Assembly (NCBI GenBank): GCA_030068075.1
Contig: CM057829.1
Location: 90,851,889-90,915,888 of the forward strand
DNA length: 64,000 nucleotides
Reading direction: 5' to 3'
Source of the DNA: Paguma larvata
Lineage: Eukaryota; Chordata; Mammalia; Carnivora; Viverridae
The notes beneath the pieces were generated by a model that worked only from the letters and a program-made list of their open reading frames with translations, had not been told where the DNA came from and made no database searches. Positions 33,360 through 45,700 of the stretch are shown here, piece by piece. Within the stretch, counting starts at the first letter, position 1; each line of letters starts with the position of its first letter. A program made the position numbers and the translations under genes.

Positions 33360-34520
33360 CATAAAACTTTCAAAGTATTAATTTCCTTTTTTTATCTAAT
33401 TGATTTTGTTTGGAGTTCCCTGTTGCTTGACATCCTAAAACCTAGAGAAGCCCTATAGAGTCCTTCCCATTTTAAAAACAAAGTCCTTATTTATTTAATT
33501 CAAACTCACTTTATGCTCAAATATGACTTCTGATAGCCCTATGTAATTTCTGTCTAAAAGTTAATTCTTCTTCTTTTCCCCTATATATTTAAATGAGAGA
33601 AAACTTTTACATTTTGCTTGGATAAACAAACTTCCTCAAAGCTATGTTTGATAAAGGTAAAGTTGAACAAATACAAATCTTTGCTCTGGTTTAAATACAT
33701 TGTAGTAATCAGGATAACTTAAAATATGACTGTCACAGTCACATTTAGATGTCCTATCTTTATTTCCTTTCCGATGCTCCCACTCTCTCAGATTATCCAC
33801 ATGAAAGCTTTCTCTGTATTCGTTAATCTTTTCCCCACCTGAATCCAAAATGCTATGTTTCCTATCACAATTGGTTTCAGAAAATGATAATAAAATTACA
33901 AAGAAAGGATTAAGATAATATGCTGAGAATAAGAAACAGACAGAAGGACCGTCAAGAACTAAAACTCCTGTTCATTTTCATGTGTTGGCAATAACAATAG
34001 AGAGAACAGCAAAGAAGTTAGGTGAAAAACAGTTTAAGCTAGGACACAGATACATAAGTAGAATGTTTTTCATATTATTCCGACATTGAATGCCTTTGGA
34101 GATTTTCTGTGGAGTGTCAGCTTTGGCTTAAAATATTTATATTTTTAAGTTTTGCCCATTAGAATTTAATCATATTAAATTTATTCATCCTTCAGGAAAT
34201 AATACATTAGAATTTGTGATTGAAGTAATAGATAAACGCATATATTAGATTCCTTGCTCTATCTTTGTAAAAATATTCATTAGTTCTTTTATTTACTACT
34301 TGTGCCCTGCAAATCGAGAAAAATTTCCCTAATGAAGTTACATAGTTACGTAGAATTTAGTTAAGTTCTCTGATTTTTTTTCCTGTCTTTATTAGGAGGT
34401 AGAAGAATTTTTTGCACATAATTGATTAATATAAAGAAATGGCCAGAATGTGATGGCATACACTTATTTCTTGAAGGAAGTTTTGTGAAACGCTTTACTT
34501 TTGGATAAAAAAGTGTTAAA
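33360..34520. other. Unassigned non-coding stretch
   Basis: No recognisable repeat. The minus frame 33642-33848 (68 codons, hydrophilic, starts MDSGGEKINEY) has no family resemblance, and I do not call it a gene. Confidence 0.4.
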
Positions 34521-34523
34521 TTC

Positions 34524-35018
34524 TGTCTCACGGGTTCGGCTTATCATGTCGAGGTCACTCATTGCAGGGTTGGCTTTCAGCTTTGCCCAGCAAAGCCGAG
34601 GATGGCAAAAAGGATTACTCAAGACTCCAAGCAAGTCAAGAGAGGTGAGAGGGAGGCTAATGGCAGTCTCCCCAAGCTGCTCTCAAGCACCTGTATTTAT
34701 TAAGCACACATTATAGGGAAAACATAGCACAATATGTCAATGGGTTTAAGTGCCAGTAAGAACATATAGAAAAAGTGCAGATAAACGAGGCATTCCCAAG
34801 ACTACAAAAGGACAGATGCAGAAAGCAAGGTGGAGAACATGATAAAATATTCCATAGAAAAGATGGTCTAAGGAATCCATGAGCAGGACCCAGCCCCTAA
34901 ATATACATTAACTAGATTCCAGCCCACTGTTTTCAGCAAGGCCAGAAAGCCATGTTCTGCTTTGCAGTGTGTTCCCTATAATCTCCTAGCCCAGGACAGA
35001 ACTATTTGATTTCCCACA
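34524..35018 (-). repeat. Probable solo LTR of an endogenous retrovirus
   Basis: On the minus strand the unit starts TGTGGGAAATC and ends GTGAGACA, the TG...CA form of an LTR. It carries AATAAATACAG near 34696 (plus position), followed by about 170 bp of GC-richer sequence like an R-U5 region. Base composition differs from the AT-rich flanks. No matching short target duplication was found at these edges, so the limits and class are uncertain. No gag, pol or env sequence lies beside it. Confidence 0.5.
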
Positions 35019-35311
35019 GTCCTAATTGGCCTTTAATGGGGATGGAGAATTTCCTTCTGAAACCAAAACATAAAATATACCAAAGTGGATCAAAAGCATT
35101 ACTAGGATTAACGTCTCCGTATACATCAGGCAAGCAAAGAAAAAACAAACAAAAATGAGTTTGTATAGATCACAAACCAATGTAATTTTATTAGATGAAA
35201 ATTGTAAAAGAAAAAGCTTTCTAAACGAGGAAATTATGCTGTACCCAACTTGTGAAGTGTGGCACACGTGTATATGCTATTTAGCCTTACCTGCATTTTA
35301 ATGTTTTATAA

Positions 35312-35388
35312 ACACACAGACACACAGACACACACACACACACACACCACACCACCACCACCACACCACACCCCCCCCCACACACAGA
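35312..35388. repeat. Compound (CA)n-(CCA)n-Cn microsatellite
   Basis: ACACACAGAC units, then (CA)n, then ACCACCACC units, then a run of nine C and CACACACAG. The drift from one motif to another suggests repeated slippage. Confidence 0.95.
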
Positions 35389-35399
35389 TTTGTCACAAA

Positions 35400-35965
35400 T
35401 AGGAAGTGACTTTAATACAGGTAAATAAAAGTAGGAGTAGTTGTATACTGCCTAAATGTAGAATATTTAACAATTTTGTCCAATGGGGTACCAAATTGAG
35501 ATAAGTACAATGAACATTCCTATAAATTGTCACAGAAATCTTGCATAATTTTGATGAGAGGAGTCATTTCATGAGCTATGGATGTATAAATATTTATCAA
35601 ATTATATACTTTAAATAGTCACAGTTTTATTATAGTCAAGCATATCTCCATAATTCTCTTTTTTAACAAAGGCTACACAAAATAGCATAAATATGAATGT
35701 TATTCCAAGTTTTTCTGGATATTAGTTTATCAAGCCAGTGGAGGTAAATTTTAGTGAAGTTTTTCATGAAATATAAAGTAGCAGAAAAGTAGCAGATTGC
35801 AGTTATTGAAACAAATATTCTTTAAGGAAATAGTTCATTGATCTTTAAGATGATCGATAATCAGTTAATTGATATGAACTATCTAATCAACTATGATTAA
35901 ACATTGACTCTAAACTGAGCAAACGATTTAGCTAATTAGTTTATTCATACATTAATTTATAGATC
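35400..35965. other. Unassigned AT-rich stretch
   Basis: No gene or repeat was recognised. Confidence 0.4.
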
Positions 35966-35967
35966 CA

Positions 35968-36035
35968 TTTTACATCATTTATCGAGTTCCTATTGTGTAC
36001 TGAGCACCATGCTGTGTGCTGGAAAAAAACATTTT
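35968..36035 (+). repeat. L2 LINE 3' end fragment
   Basis: 'catttatcgagttcctattg', 'tgtactgagcaccatgctgt' and 'gtgctgg' follow the L2 end (family: tttattgagcacctactgtg). Only about 65 bp are readable. Confidence 0.65.
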
Positions 36036-36494
36036 AACCAGAGGAGAGCATTTTTTTTCTGGGTGCTTATAAATTGGTAGGCTGGTTCTTGAAGGCAGGT
36101 CTCCTCAAAGAAAAAACTGTCAACACTACTACCACTAAAGACTTTTTTAACCATGTTCAATCACAAGGGACCTCAAACAGCATGAAGGGACAACATGGAG
36201 CCTGGGAAAGTGAGCCTAATAATGGGATATCCAAAGAAACAGTAAAAATGAGAGAGGCCAGAACAAATGGAGATGTGTTTTAGAACTTTATCTAAATCGA
36301 TAATGATTCCTGCTTTGGTTATATTTTTTTTAAAGCCATGAGATTAAATATACACAACAATAGGAGCAGAGTTTAATCAAAATATTATTCCATGCTTCCA
36401 TCACTCTTTATTAGCAAGTTAATATCAAATCACATTCACTTATTACATGCACCATTTTTCTTGTACCACACAACAGAGAAGGTATAGGGTACAT

Positions 36495-36627
36495 ACAGTG
36501 TGGAGCCTGGAGGTTTGGGGCCTGGAGGGAAGTCTGAATCCGCCACTTACTAACAAGGTGTCCTCAGACAGATCTCTTGATATCTCTGATAATAATAATA
36601 ACTTATGCTTAGTAATGATGGAAGAAA
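36495..36627 (+). repeat. MIR SINE, 5' part (split by a SINE)
   Basis: 'aagtctgaatccgccactta', 'ctaacaaggtgtcctcagac' and 'ctcttgatatctctgataat' follow the MIR core. The end of the MIR is found again at 36889-36950, beyond the CAN-SINE. Confidence 0.6.
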
Positions 36628-36640
36628 AGTTAATATTTGT

Positions 36641-36870
36641 GTTTTTTTAAATTTTTTAATGTTTATTTATTTTTGAGTGAGATAAGGGAGAGACCGAGCA
36701 TAGCGTAAGCAGGAGAAGGGCAGAGAGAAAGGGACACAGAGAATCTGAGGCAGGTTCCAGGCTCTGAGCTGTCTGCACAGAGCCTGACGCAGGGCTAGAA
36801 CCCATGAACCGTGAGATCATGAACTGAGCCAAAGTCAGATGCTTAACCAACTGAGCCACCCAGGCACACT
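36641..36870 (-). repeat. CAN-SINE inserted in a MIR
   Basis: A complete minus-strand copy. The target duplication AGTTAATATTTGT is exact at 36628-36640 and 36876-36888. The flanks are the two parts of one MIR. Confidence 0.95.
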
Positions 36871-36888
36871 AGAATAGTTAATATTTGT

Positions 36889-36950
36889 AAAAGTCTTAGT
36901 ACTAGACCCGAACTTCCATTAAGTATTATTATTAACTACCACTATGGAAG
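36889..36950 (+). repeat. MIR SINE, 3' part
   Basis: 'aaaagtcttagtactagacc' and 'aagtattattattaactacc' continue the MIR 3' region. Confidence 0.55.
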
Positions 36951-36959
36951 CCAAGGCCT

Positions 36960-37830
36960 ACTGAAATTGCATGACTAATCTGCTTTCCTGGGGAAGAAGG
37001 ACAGTAAACAGGAGACTTAACCAACAACTACTGCCAAGCTGTATGACTTTAAAGGACGTAAGTTTTGCGAATGCATTTATTATCTTCTGGAGGAAAAAAA
37101 TGGTGATCTGTGGTGAAAACCAATCACATCTTCGTTATTTCATTGAGACATCTTCAATAGGTACTTCTTTTATTTTTCAGAGAAATAAAATGAAAGTAAT
37201 CTCAATTTTTAAATCAAAAGAGATTTATCATAGAAATATTGCAAGTATCCTATTACTTTCCTCATCGGAGTATATATAATGTATGTACTATAAAGGATCT
37301 TATTTTGACCTGCATAAAAAAGGCAGCATATTTAGTTGCCGCAAAATCTCATTTATTTCTCATATTAAAATAGATAAATACAAGTTCTATAATATCATAT
37401 TTTTCCAAGCGTAAGTCAAGGGCCACCTAGGCTTCCTTCTGTATCTTAATCCCCTAGTCGGAAAGCCAAGCTTCCTTTTCTGTAGTCTCCCATGACTCTC
37501 TATACAGTAGAAATTAATACAATGTTAATTTAGATTTACTTTATGCATAATAAATGATACAATAGTATTGCTAATCTTAGAGGGCTGATTTTTCTAAAAC
37601 CAAAGTATCTTTTATTTTTTCAGAAGTCAACTAAATTAATTAGGTGATAATCTCTATCCACTCTTCTATTTGTATTGTTTTATTTATTTTTATTCAAATA
37701 TTGTTTATATTATATTAAAACTGAATTTTTTTCATGTAGTCACATTGCCAATAGGTGAAATATGCTTCCAGGCAAATAATTTTTTATCACAGGCTGAAGT
37801 GTTAAACATGTTTTCGTAAAAAGGTAAATT
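36960..37830. other. Unassigned non-coding stretch
   Basis: No recognisable repeat. The 103-codon plus frame at 36971-37279 has no known domain and lies in AT-rich DNA; I treat it as chance. Confidence 0.4.
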
Positions 37831-37833
37831 AAA

Positions 37834-38040
37834 GGGTCACCTGAGTGGCTCAGTTAGTTAAGCATCTGACTCGACTTTGGCTCAGGTCATGATCTCACAA
37901 TTCGTGAGTTCAAGCCCCTAGCTTTCAGTGTGGAAAATTGGGATTATGTCTCCCCCACCCTCTCTCTCTCTCTCTCTCTTTCTCTGCTTCTTCTCCACTT
38001 GCTCTCTCTCTTTCAGAGTAAATAAAAAATAAATAAAATT
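37834..38040 (+). repeat. CAN-SINE, diverged
   Basis: A plus-strand copy, GGGTCACCTGAGTGGCTCAG at its start, with (CT)n at 37957-37980 and an AAATAAAAAATAAATAAAATT tail region. A weak target duplication (GTAAATTAAAG / GCAAAGTTAAAG) flanks it. Confidence 0.92.
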
Positions 38041-38319
38041 GGCAAAGTTAAAGTGTCACTAATAAACAGATAAAATCTAGCATACAAATGAAAAATTAAA
38101 ATTAGAGCTCTATAATTCAATATTTCTCATTTAGTGTTATACTGAGGTTTACTGGTCTTACTTAAATATATTTTCCGATTTTTATACTTTCAGAGAAGAA
38201 TCACTCTACAAGCAAAATTTCAAGCATATTTAACCTGCAAAGTGTTTCAATATATAGAAATAAACATATATTTTGTGTGATACTTGTTTTTCCTATTAGA
38301 AAGCTTTCACATTATAAGT

Positions 38320-38955
38320 TTTAGTTGAGGGATGATTTATATTGCATAAAATGCACAGAACTTAAGTGTTCACTTTCATAGGACTTGGTAACTATATACC
38401 CACATGTATCTACCAACCAAACCAATATGCAGAGAATTTCCATCATCTGGAATATTTCTTCATGCCTCTTGCAGGCAGTCTGAGCCTCCTGCCCCTACTC
38501 TGATTCAAGGCTATATCCTTTTTCTTAGTATAATGTTTTACTTTTCTTTGTTTTTCCTTCTTCTTCTTTTTTTTTTTTAATTTGATCTTCTTTCTGTCTG
38601 TATCCATAGTTCATTTCCATTATGGAACATTATTCCAGTGTATGGATATTATCGAAAAATAGTTTCTTTCATTCACCCGTTAATGGACATTTCATTTGTT
38701 TCTAGTTTTGGACTTTCATAAATTAGGATGTTAGGAACTTTATTGAACCAGAATTTGTCAGAACATATATTGTCATCTCCCTTTTTTAAAAAAACCTAGG
38801 AGTGGAATTGCTAAATCATATTGTAAATATACAAATAATATTATAAGGAATGGCTAAACAATTTTTTGAAATGGGACTGTTTTACACTCCCATCAGCAAT
38901 TTATGATATTCTGTTTCTATCCTTGTTGACACATACTGTTGCCAGGTCTTAATAA
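38320..38955 (-). repeat. L1 (L1M-type) 3' end fragment
   Basis: Reads on the minus strand as ORF2 C-terminus plus 3' UTR. Plus-strand landmarks are 'tcacccgttaatggacattt', 'cctaggagtggaattgctaa', 'tttacactcccatcagcaat' and 'ccttgttgacacatactgtt'. Old and diverged, without poly(A). Confidence 0.8.
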
Positions 38956-38959
38956 TTTA

Positions 38960-41900
38960 TACACGTAGTTATATTGGAAAAGAAGGAAGTAATATAAATA
39001 GCTAAAATCAACCAATAATTCATAGAATTAATTGTTACATCAGGCATAACTTTGGAATTTCTTTTCTAATACTATTGTTACTATTATTAACCTTTAAATA
39101 TTTCAATTATATCTTGCTTAGTACTCAGTGATCATCTCTCTCGCTTCCCCATTAAAAGCTTTATTCATTAGAGGCTACCTGGTTTATGTTGAACTGAATT
39201 CTGGCAATTGTCCGATCTCTTTTATTTCAAAAATATTTTGCCATTTGAATGTCTATTAAGTGTATTAATAATTAATTCATCGGTGAATAATAAATTTAAT
39301 AATTAGCTTTAAATTAGTTACAGGATATTCATGAAAATATTACATAAATATTTCATAACAAATTAAAATGGAATTGGCATCTTAATTGCATTGCATAATG
39401 ATTTTAGACATATTATAAGTAAATTTTTAAAAGTCAAATTGCACAATGGAATGTTTAGGGTACTTCACATACTTGCATTGTTAAATTATTCTTCTGTATT
39501 ATGAAAGTCAATTAAAATACCTTGGATGTGGTATTTATTTGAACTTATCCCAAGTTCTTCACCACTGTAATATATGCCATAGGAGAAAGAAACATCACAA
39601 ATTGCTCCTTATGTCAGGCAAGTGAAAAAATATAAAATGGGATGAAAGACATAAGAATTTTCACAAGTATTGGCATAATAACCTTTTGTGTTTAGAATGT
39701 GCTAATTAATTCATTTAAAGCTGACCAAAAATTTGGATGTCATGAAAATGTTGTCTTCGTGATTTCAAAAATAACACATATGTCCAAAATAATGTCTCTT
39801 CCATTTTAATATTCCTGTTTTAAGCTTGAACTATTCCTGCCCTGCACCCCCCACACCAAATTGTCTCTCTCACATGCATAGAGTTTAATTATTTTCTCAC
39901 TATCAAATTTCTACTCCACCTTTATGATTCACCTCCTGAAGCTGAATCTCATATAAATCCCTTCCTGTTTCCCTAAGCAGGGTTTTCTCTCCTCTAAATC
40001 TGTATAGCACACATTTTATAGTGTATTTGGCTAATCTTTATGCCTTGTATTATTAAGTATCAATTCACTTGTACCCACCTTGCTACTTCAAATTCTTTGT
40101 AATCTTTTGTGGGTGAAACTCATATTCTTAAGAAAGTAAGGAGCGTTTTATACTACTTTTGCTGGAAAAGGATGAGATGAAATATTTCCTAGAGGGATAT
40201 GTATTTTAACCAAATTTCAGGCATGTCTACAAATAGAAAACAAAGAACAAGCAGAAAGAGAGAGATGTAAAATGCCTAGGAAAGAGTGGATAATATTTTG
40301 AAGATAACTGTCAGATGAAACTTGAAAATTGGCAAAGTTTAACAGGTGGAATTTCACTCAGTTAGGAACTCTTTGCCAATCAGAAATATTCAAAATATGG
40401 AATGGACTGCTTCACTTTAACCACAGAATTGGAATTCGTCAGTCAGATGCCAGAGAGTTTCTTCATCTTTTCGGTTAGGAGTACTGAAGAGAAAGCGTAA
40501 GTTGAGTTTTAGGTTCTAATAAAAGATTTGTAGGTTAGCATCATCATGCTTATAAATTGTGTAACCCTTATCAAGTGAGAAAACAAGTCTTAAACTACTC
40601 TGCCATCTCTTGCAGTTCAGAGTACATCAGCTTAAGGGTAGATAGTTGTGTGGATTTGAACAGGTGACGGCCTCTAAATATTATTTAGTTATCTTAGGAA
40701 TTCATTAGATGATCATCTTATGCCGACATCTATCCATGTTCTAAATATTTAAAGATGGATAGACCCTAAAATAATGATTTTGTTTTCCTTGACTAATGCT
40801 ATTTACTATAAGAGAAATTTGGCATAAATGTGTTTCATATGTATTCTAGCCATAAGAATTCAGAAATTGAAGATCCTCATTTTAGATAGTTTTACATAAT
40901 GGATCTTTCTCATGGTATTCTTGAAAGGCTTTGGCTTTTAGATTAAAATAATTCTTTTCCATACATTAATGTCCTTTCAAGTAAAATCTCATAAAAAAGT
41001 TTCTAAAGGGATGCTAACCATGGTTTGGTGGATTGATATACAGGAAAATCTTTCTTCTACTCCTTAGGATTTAGGATCCAGGTACTTTGGTTCTTTTATC
41101 AATACTTATTTGATATTACTCATTAGCCCTGCCAATGTGGTCCACAAAGCCATCATGTTGATTTCAGAATTATAAGACTTCATGTAGTTAGTTATACCTG
41201 ATCAGGGCATTAACTCATTTAACTACTTACCCCTTCTTATTTCCACTTTCTGCAAATAGATAGTCAAATGGCTCCTTCTCATGTATTAATGAAAAGTTCA
41301 GTGAACATATGTTCCATCCAAATTAGTGTACCTTATCTTCATTAATTCCTTGTTAATTATTACTGACTGGATATTTCCATTAAAAGTTATTTTGTGACAA
41401 TACCTCAGTCATATGAATGAATATTTAGATGCCAAATTAACTGTTTCCTTTCGCAATAACACACATACACACACACGCACGTGCACATCAATTTATTAAA
41501 GGTAAACTATAAAATTTAAGATTATTTTTACCATCATTACCCTTGGAAACTACTGGAGTTTCAATTCTATAATCTTAATTGATTGCTCAGTGTTTTCATC
41601 TATTTTATTTTTCTCTCTGCTTTTGTCTTGATACTGTCTCTGAAATTTTAAAGTTTTCCTCTGCAATACTCCTTTAGTAAATAACAAGTGAAATGGATCT
41701 TTCTTGTCCTCTCTGTAAATTCTTATACTCATTATTCTGCACTCTCTCCTGTGAGACATTATAACATACAGGCTAGAGGCTAATACACATATATAAGGAA
41801 GTGTGTGGGTGGATATATACAGATAGATAAACAAGTAGAAACAAAGGAGAGGAGAGGAAGAGGAGAGGAGAGGAAAGAAAGAAAATGTACATGAGAATAA

Positions 41901-43985
41901 GAGAAGTTCACATGGTCTTTGGGGACAATGAGTTAGTATTAGATCTCCATCAGAATATTTCTTTGGAGAATTATTATATGCTTATTTCATATTCTGTTGT
42001 ATGGACAATGAAATTATAGAGATTAACCATTGATATTTCTGGTGAAATTTTATTAGAAAATATTTCTCCTTCTAAAAAGAAATATTACTGCCTAATCCAA
42101 ATTAAAATTCTACGCTGAAACTCTGAAATTTAAAAATGTTTCCAAACCAGTCCAAAAATATTATAATTTTGGCTTTCATTTCTGAACTACAGATTGAACC
42201 TTTTACATTATATTCTGAACGTGAATTTCTGTAGGGCTGCTATTAATTTAGATTAGTTACCTTGGAAACAGGAGCTCTTTCTTTTTAACTTATCACTAGT
42301 GTCATCCATTTCCATATAACAACAACAAAAAATTAAGATGGAATTTACAAACGGTAAGCTATGTTTTTTTTTTCCCTATCTGTCATTTGGAAAAACAGTT
42401 AAAGTGTAAAATATTTAGTAGCAAAATAATATTCATAACAAATATAGCTAAATCCATTTGTCATTCATATTTGGGGAGCCAATGATACTAATAGTCTTCT
42501 CAATACTTTCTCTTCTGATCTCTGAAAGACAAAAGATGGTTTTGATAAAAGACATATGTTCACTATGCTGTCTCCATTTGCATAAAAGTAGAAGAGTACA
42601 CTGTATGTATTCACAAGTTTGAAAAGCGTATGTACTGTGTGTACTTTGCAAACTGAAACTGAAGTTCAGTAGAGGCTTAAATTTTATGATGCTATTACCA
42701 AATAATAAAAATAATTACAAGGTTTAAGGAAATACATATAGTTACTATCTACTCTATATTTAAGGTAGTATTTTTGTCAAAATAAAAAGGCAAATTCTTT
42801 AGATGTTACTAAAATGTTTGGCTTCTTTTAAATATCATTCGATGTACCTGTATAGTACATTTCTAAGAATAATTTATATACAAATTATCTAATAAATTGA
42901 CAAACCTTTAAAGTTAGCAAATGGAAGCGTAACGACTAGGTTTGTTTTCAGAAACTATGACTTCGGTGCCTAGATCTTCAACTTAACAGCTGTGACTCCT
43001 TGGAAAATTACTAAGAAGCTTAAAAATTTTAACATAAACTTTGTTTTATGCCTCATGAAAATAAATTATTTTTATTAAAAATAATAATATTATGTGATAT
43101 GGATTTGATAATGTATGCAAAAAAGATCTGATACAGTATGAGAAATATACAAATCTAAGTAAATGAAATTAGGCATACTAGCGACTTGAAAGGTCACTAA
43201 TTTACGTAAACAAAAATTGTTATGTGACACACAGAAACCTATTAACTAAATTTCAATTAATTAATTAAAATTAATCATTTAAGAACTGAAATTGCACCAT
43301 ACATGTTTGCTTTTAAGTATCAAAAGGCGATGTTTTTCTGATATAAATTTTAGTGGAAAAATGTTTTAATTTAGCATTTGTATATTTCACATGCTGTAGG
43401 GGTCTCTCCATTATTGTGATTTATTAAAAATTAATGTTTATTACAGTATTATGGAAATGAAAAGGTAAGTGCATATTGATTGATGTACAATATATTTACC
43501 AGAAAAATGTCAAATGTTTGTACCCTTTGTTTCTTATATATCCAAATTTATTGACAATTAAGTAGAAGTAAAACTATTAACATCGCTTATACATTTCTAC
43601 ATTAAAGTATAGATTATAAATAGAACTATATACACTAATAAGTGCATTTACTGCATTCATAAGTACTCAACAACACTGAATTTACATATGTATTTATTGT
43701 ATTTCCAAAAATACAAATTATAGTTTGGAAAATATTTTGACTAGAAAAAGATTTAATGAATTGTTCCCAAGTGTTCATGGTTGGCCATCAAATTGCTATA
43801 GATATAATATAATTTACTTATTCTGTGCAGCTAACAATCATTCACAAAGTTATTTCTATCACAAAATGAATTCTAATTTGAAGCTCAGAGTGGAGGAAAT
43901 TTATTTTGCTTTGTTTCCACAAAGATGCAGGAGAGGAAAAGACAGTTATTTCACGTCTGTAGTACCTTAAATTTACAAAACAGTA
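38960..43985. other. Repeat-poor unassigned stretch (about 5 kb)
   Basis: The longest stretch in the window with no recognised SINE, L1 or LTR. Only short low-complexity parts are seen: (CA)n-like at 41460-41486 and a GGAGA purine run at 41844-41886. Frames at 41550-41834, 42448-42651 and 43725-43970 have no family resemblance. It may hold old unique or conserved non-coding sequence, which cannot be judged without comparison. Confidence 0.45.
41844..41886. repeat. (GGAGA)n purine-rich tract
   Basis: Imperfect AGGAGAGG/AGGAAG units followed by GAAAGAAAGAAA. Confidence 0.85.
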
Positions 43986-44019
43986 GAATTTAATGAAAAA
44001 TACAAGTTTCAAGTTTTTT

Positions 44020-44270
44020 TTTTTAATTTCTCTTTTTAATTTTTTTTAAGCCATTGATTGTTCAGGTACATATTATTTAATCCCCACAGTTTGTGATTTT
44101 TTCAGTTTTATTCTTGTCATTGATTTCTAGTTTTATTAAGACGTATTTTGTGGCCTAATGCTGTCTCTCCTGGAGAATGCTTCATGTGTGCTTGAGAAGA
44201 CTGGTGTTCTGCTGCTGCTGGTTGGAATATTTTGTATATATCTATTAGGTCCATCTGGTCTAACATGTAG
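44020..44270 (-). repeat. L1 endonuclease region, inverted 5' segment
   Basis: Reads on the minus strand as the end of the ORF2 endonuclease and the text just after it. Plus-strand landmarks are 'attgatttctagttttatta', 'ctggagaatgcttcatgtgt' and 'gtccatctggtctaacatgt'. It stops where plus-strand ORF2 begins at about 44272, and the two pieces are neighbours in L1 order. Confidence 0.8.
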
Positions 44271-44271
44271 A

Positions 44272-45295
44272 AATTTTCTTATGGGATGCAACAAAAGTAG
44301 TTTTAAGAGAGAAGTTTATAGCAATAAATGCTTACATTAATAAAGATCTCAAACCATCTAACTATACACCTTAGGGAGCTAGGAAAAGAAGAACAAATTA
44401 AAGCAAAAGTTAGGAGAAGAAAGGAATGACAAAGAGCAGAGTGAAGATAAATGAAAAATTGACAAAAAAGACATAAGAAAAGTTCAATTCAATTAAAGAT
44501 CTTTTTTAAGATAAAGAAAAAAGACAAATCATTAGCTAGATTTACCAAGAGAAAAAAAGAAGAGACTCAAATAAAAACATGTATAAATGAAAGAGGAGCC
44601 AACTGATACTACAGAAATACGAAGATTATAAGAGAATACTGTCAATAATTATGTACAATGAATTAGTCAACCTAGAAGAAATGGATAAATTTCTAAAGAT
44701 ACACTACTTAACAAGACTGATTATGCAGAAATAGAAAATCTGAACAAATAGATTACTAGTAAGGGGATTGAATTAGTAATCAAAATCTTCCAGTAAACAA
44801 AAGTTCAGGACCAGATGGCTTCACTGATAAATTTTACCAAACATTTAAAGTTTTTTGAGTGCTTGTTTATTTTGATAGAGAGACACAGGATGAGTTGCGG
44901 AGGAGGAGAGAGAAAAGGAGACACAGAATCCAAAGCAGGCTTCAGGCTCTGAGCTGTCAGCACAGACCTGATGCTGGAGTCGACCCCACAAATAGCAAGA
45001 TCATGATCTGAGCTGAAGTCAAACACTTAACCAACTCAGCCACCCAGGTGCCCCAAATTTTACCAAACATTTAAAGGAGAACTAATACCAATCTTTCTAA
45101 AACTTTTCCAAAAACTATAACAGGAGGGAATACCCCCAAAAATAATTTTATGAGGCCAAGATTATCCTGATACCAAAATCAGACAAGGACACTACAAGGA
45201 AATTATAAGCCAGTATCCTAGATTACAGTAGATGCCAAGCCTTAACAAGATATTAGCAAATCAAATTCTAAATATACAAAGAGAGAGTGAGAGAT
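44272..45295 (+). repeat. L1 ORF2 fragment (sense part of a 5'-inverted L1)
   Basis: Begins 'ttatgggatgcaacaaaagt' and follows ORF2 through the reverse transcriptase start ('caggaccagatggcttcact' near 44808) to about 45275. A CAN-SINE splits it at 44851-45054. Frames are broken throughout. Confidence 0.82.
44851..45054 (-). repeat. CAN-SINE inserted in L1 ORF2
   Basis: A minus-strand copy with a 22-bp exact target duplication at 44829-44850 and 45055-45076 (AAATTTTACC...TTTAAAG). This is the longest exact duplication in the window. Confidence 0.97.
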
Positions 45296-45402
45296 GTGTG
45301 TATACATATACATATATGTATACATAAACATATATATGCATATATGTATATGTTACATATATCCATATGTATATGTAAATACATATATATATATATATAT
45401 AT
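45296..45402. repeat. (TA/CATA)n-rich tract inside L1
   Basis: About 107 bp of TATACATA- and TATGTATA-type units ending in (TA)n. It replaces the ORF2 region between the reverse transcriptase and the C-terminus; L1 text resumes right after it. Confidence 0.9.
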
Positions 45403-45700
45403 AACCAGCCTTAAAAAGAAGGAAATCCTCTCCTTTGCCAATGCATGCATAAAGTTGGAAGACATTAAGCTTAGTGAAATAAACCAGACAAAGAAAGACA
45501 AATACCACATGGTATTATTTATATGTTTAAAACAACAACAACAAAATCAAACTAATAGAAACATATGATACAAAAGTGATTGTCAGGGTTTGGGGTGGGA
45601 GAAATAGGTAAAATCGTACAGAAAAAAATTGACCATACCCTACAAATACACTATGTCCCATTTGGGACATAAACCATTAAAATAACCCAAAGATGAAAAA
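45403..45700 (+). repeat. L1 ORF2 C-terminal end and 3' UTR
   Basis: 'ccttaaaaagaaggaaatcc', 'gccaatgcatgcataaagtt' and 'gcttagtgaaataaaccaga' match the end of ORF2. 'agtgattgtcagggtttggg' begins the 3' UTR. It is probably the end of the same L1 as 44272-45295, with the middle deleted. Confidence 0.75.

Noticed and set aside
33642..33848. Hydrophilic 68-codon minus-strand frame
   Set aside because: The composition looks protein-like, but it is short, alone, has no family resemblance and no splice or promoter context that I can see.
36971..37279. 103-codon plus-strand frame
   Set aside because: No domain, no flanking gene signals and AT-rich context; expected by chance in 64 kb.
41550..41834. 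94-codon minus-strand frame as a gene
   Set aside because: No recognisable domain and it runs into low-complexity sequence; no support beyond length.
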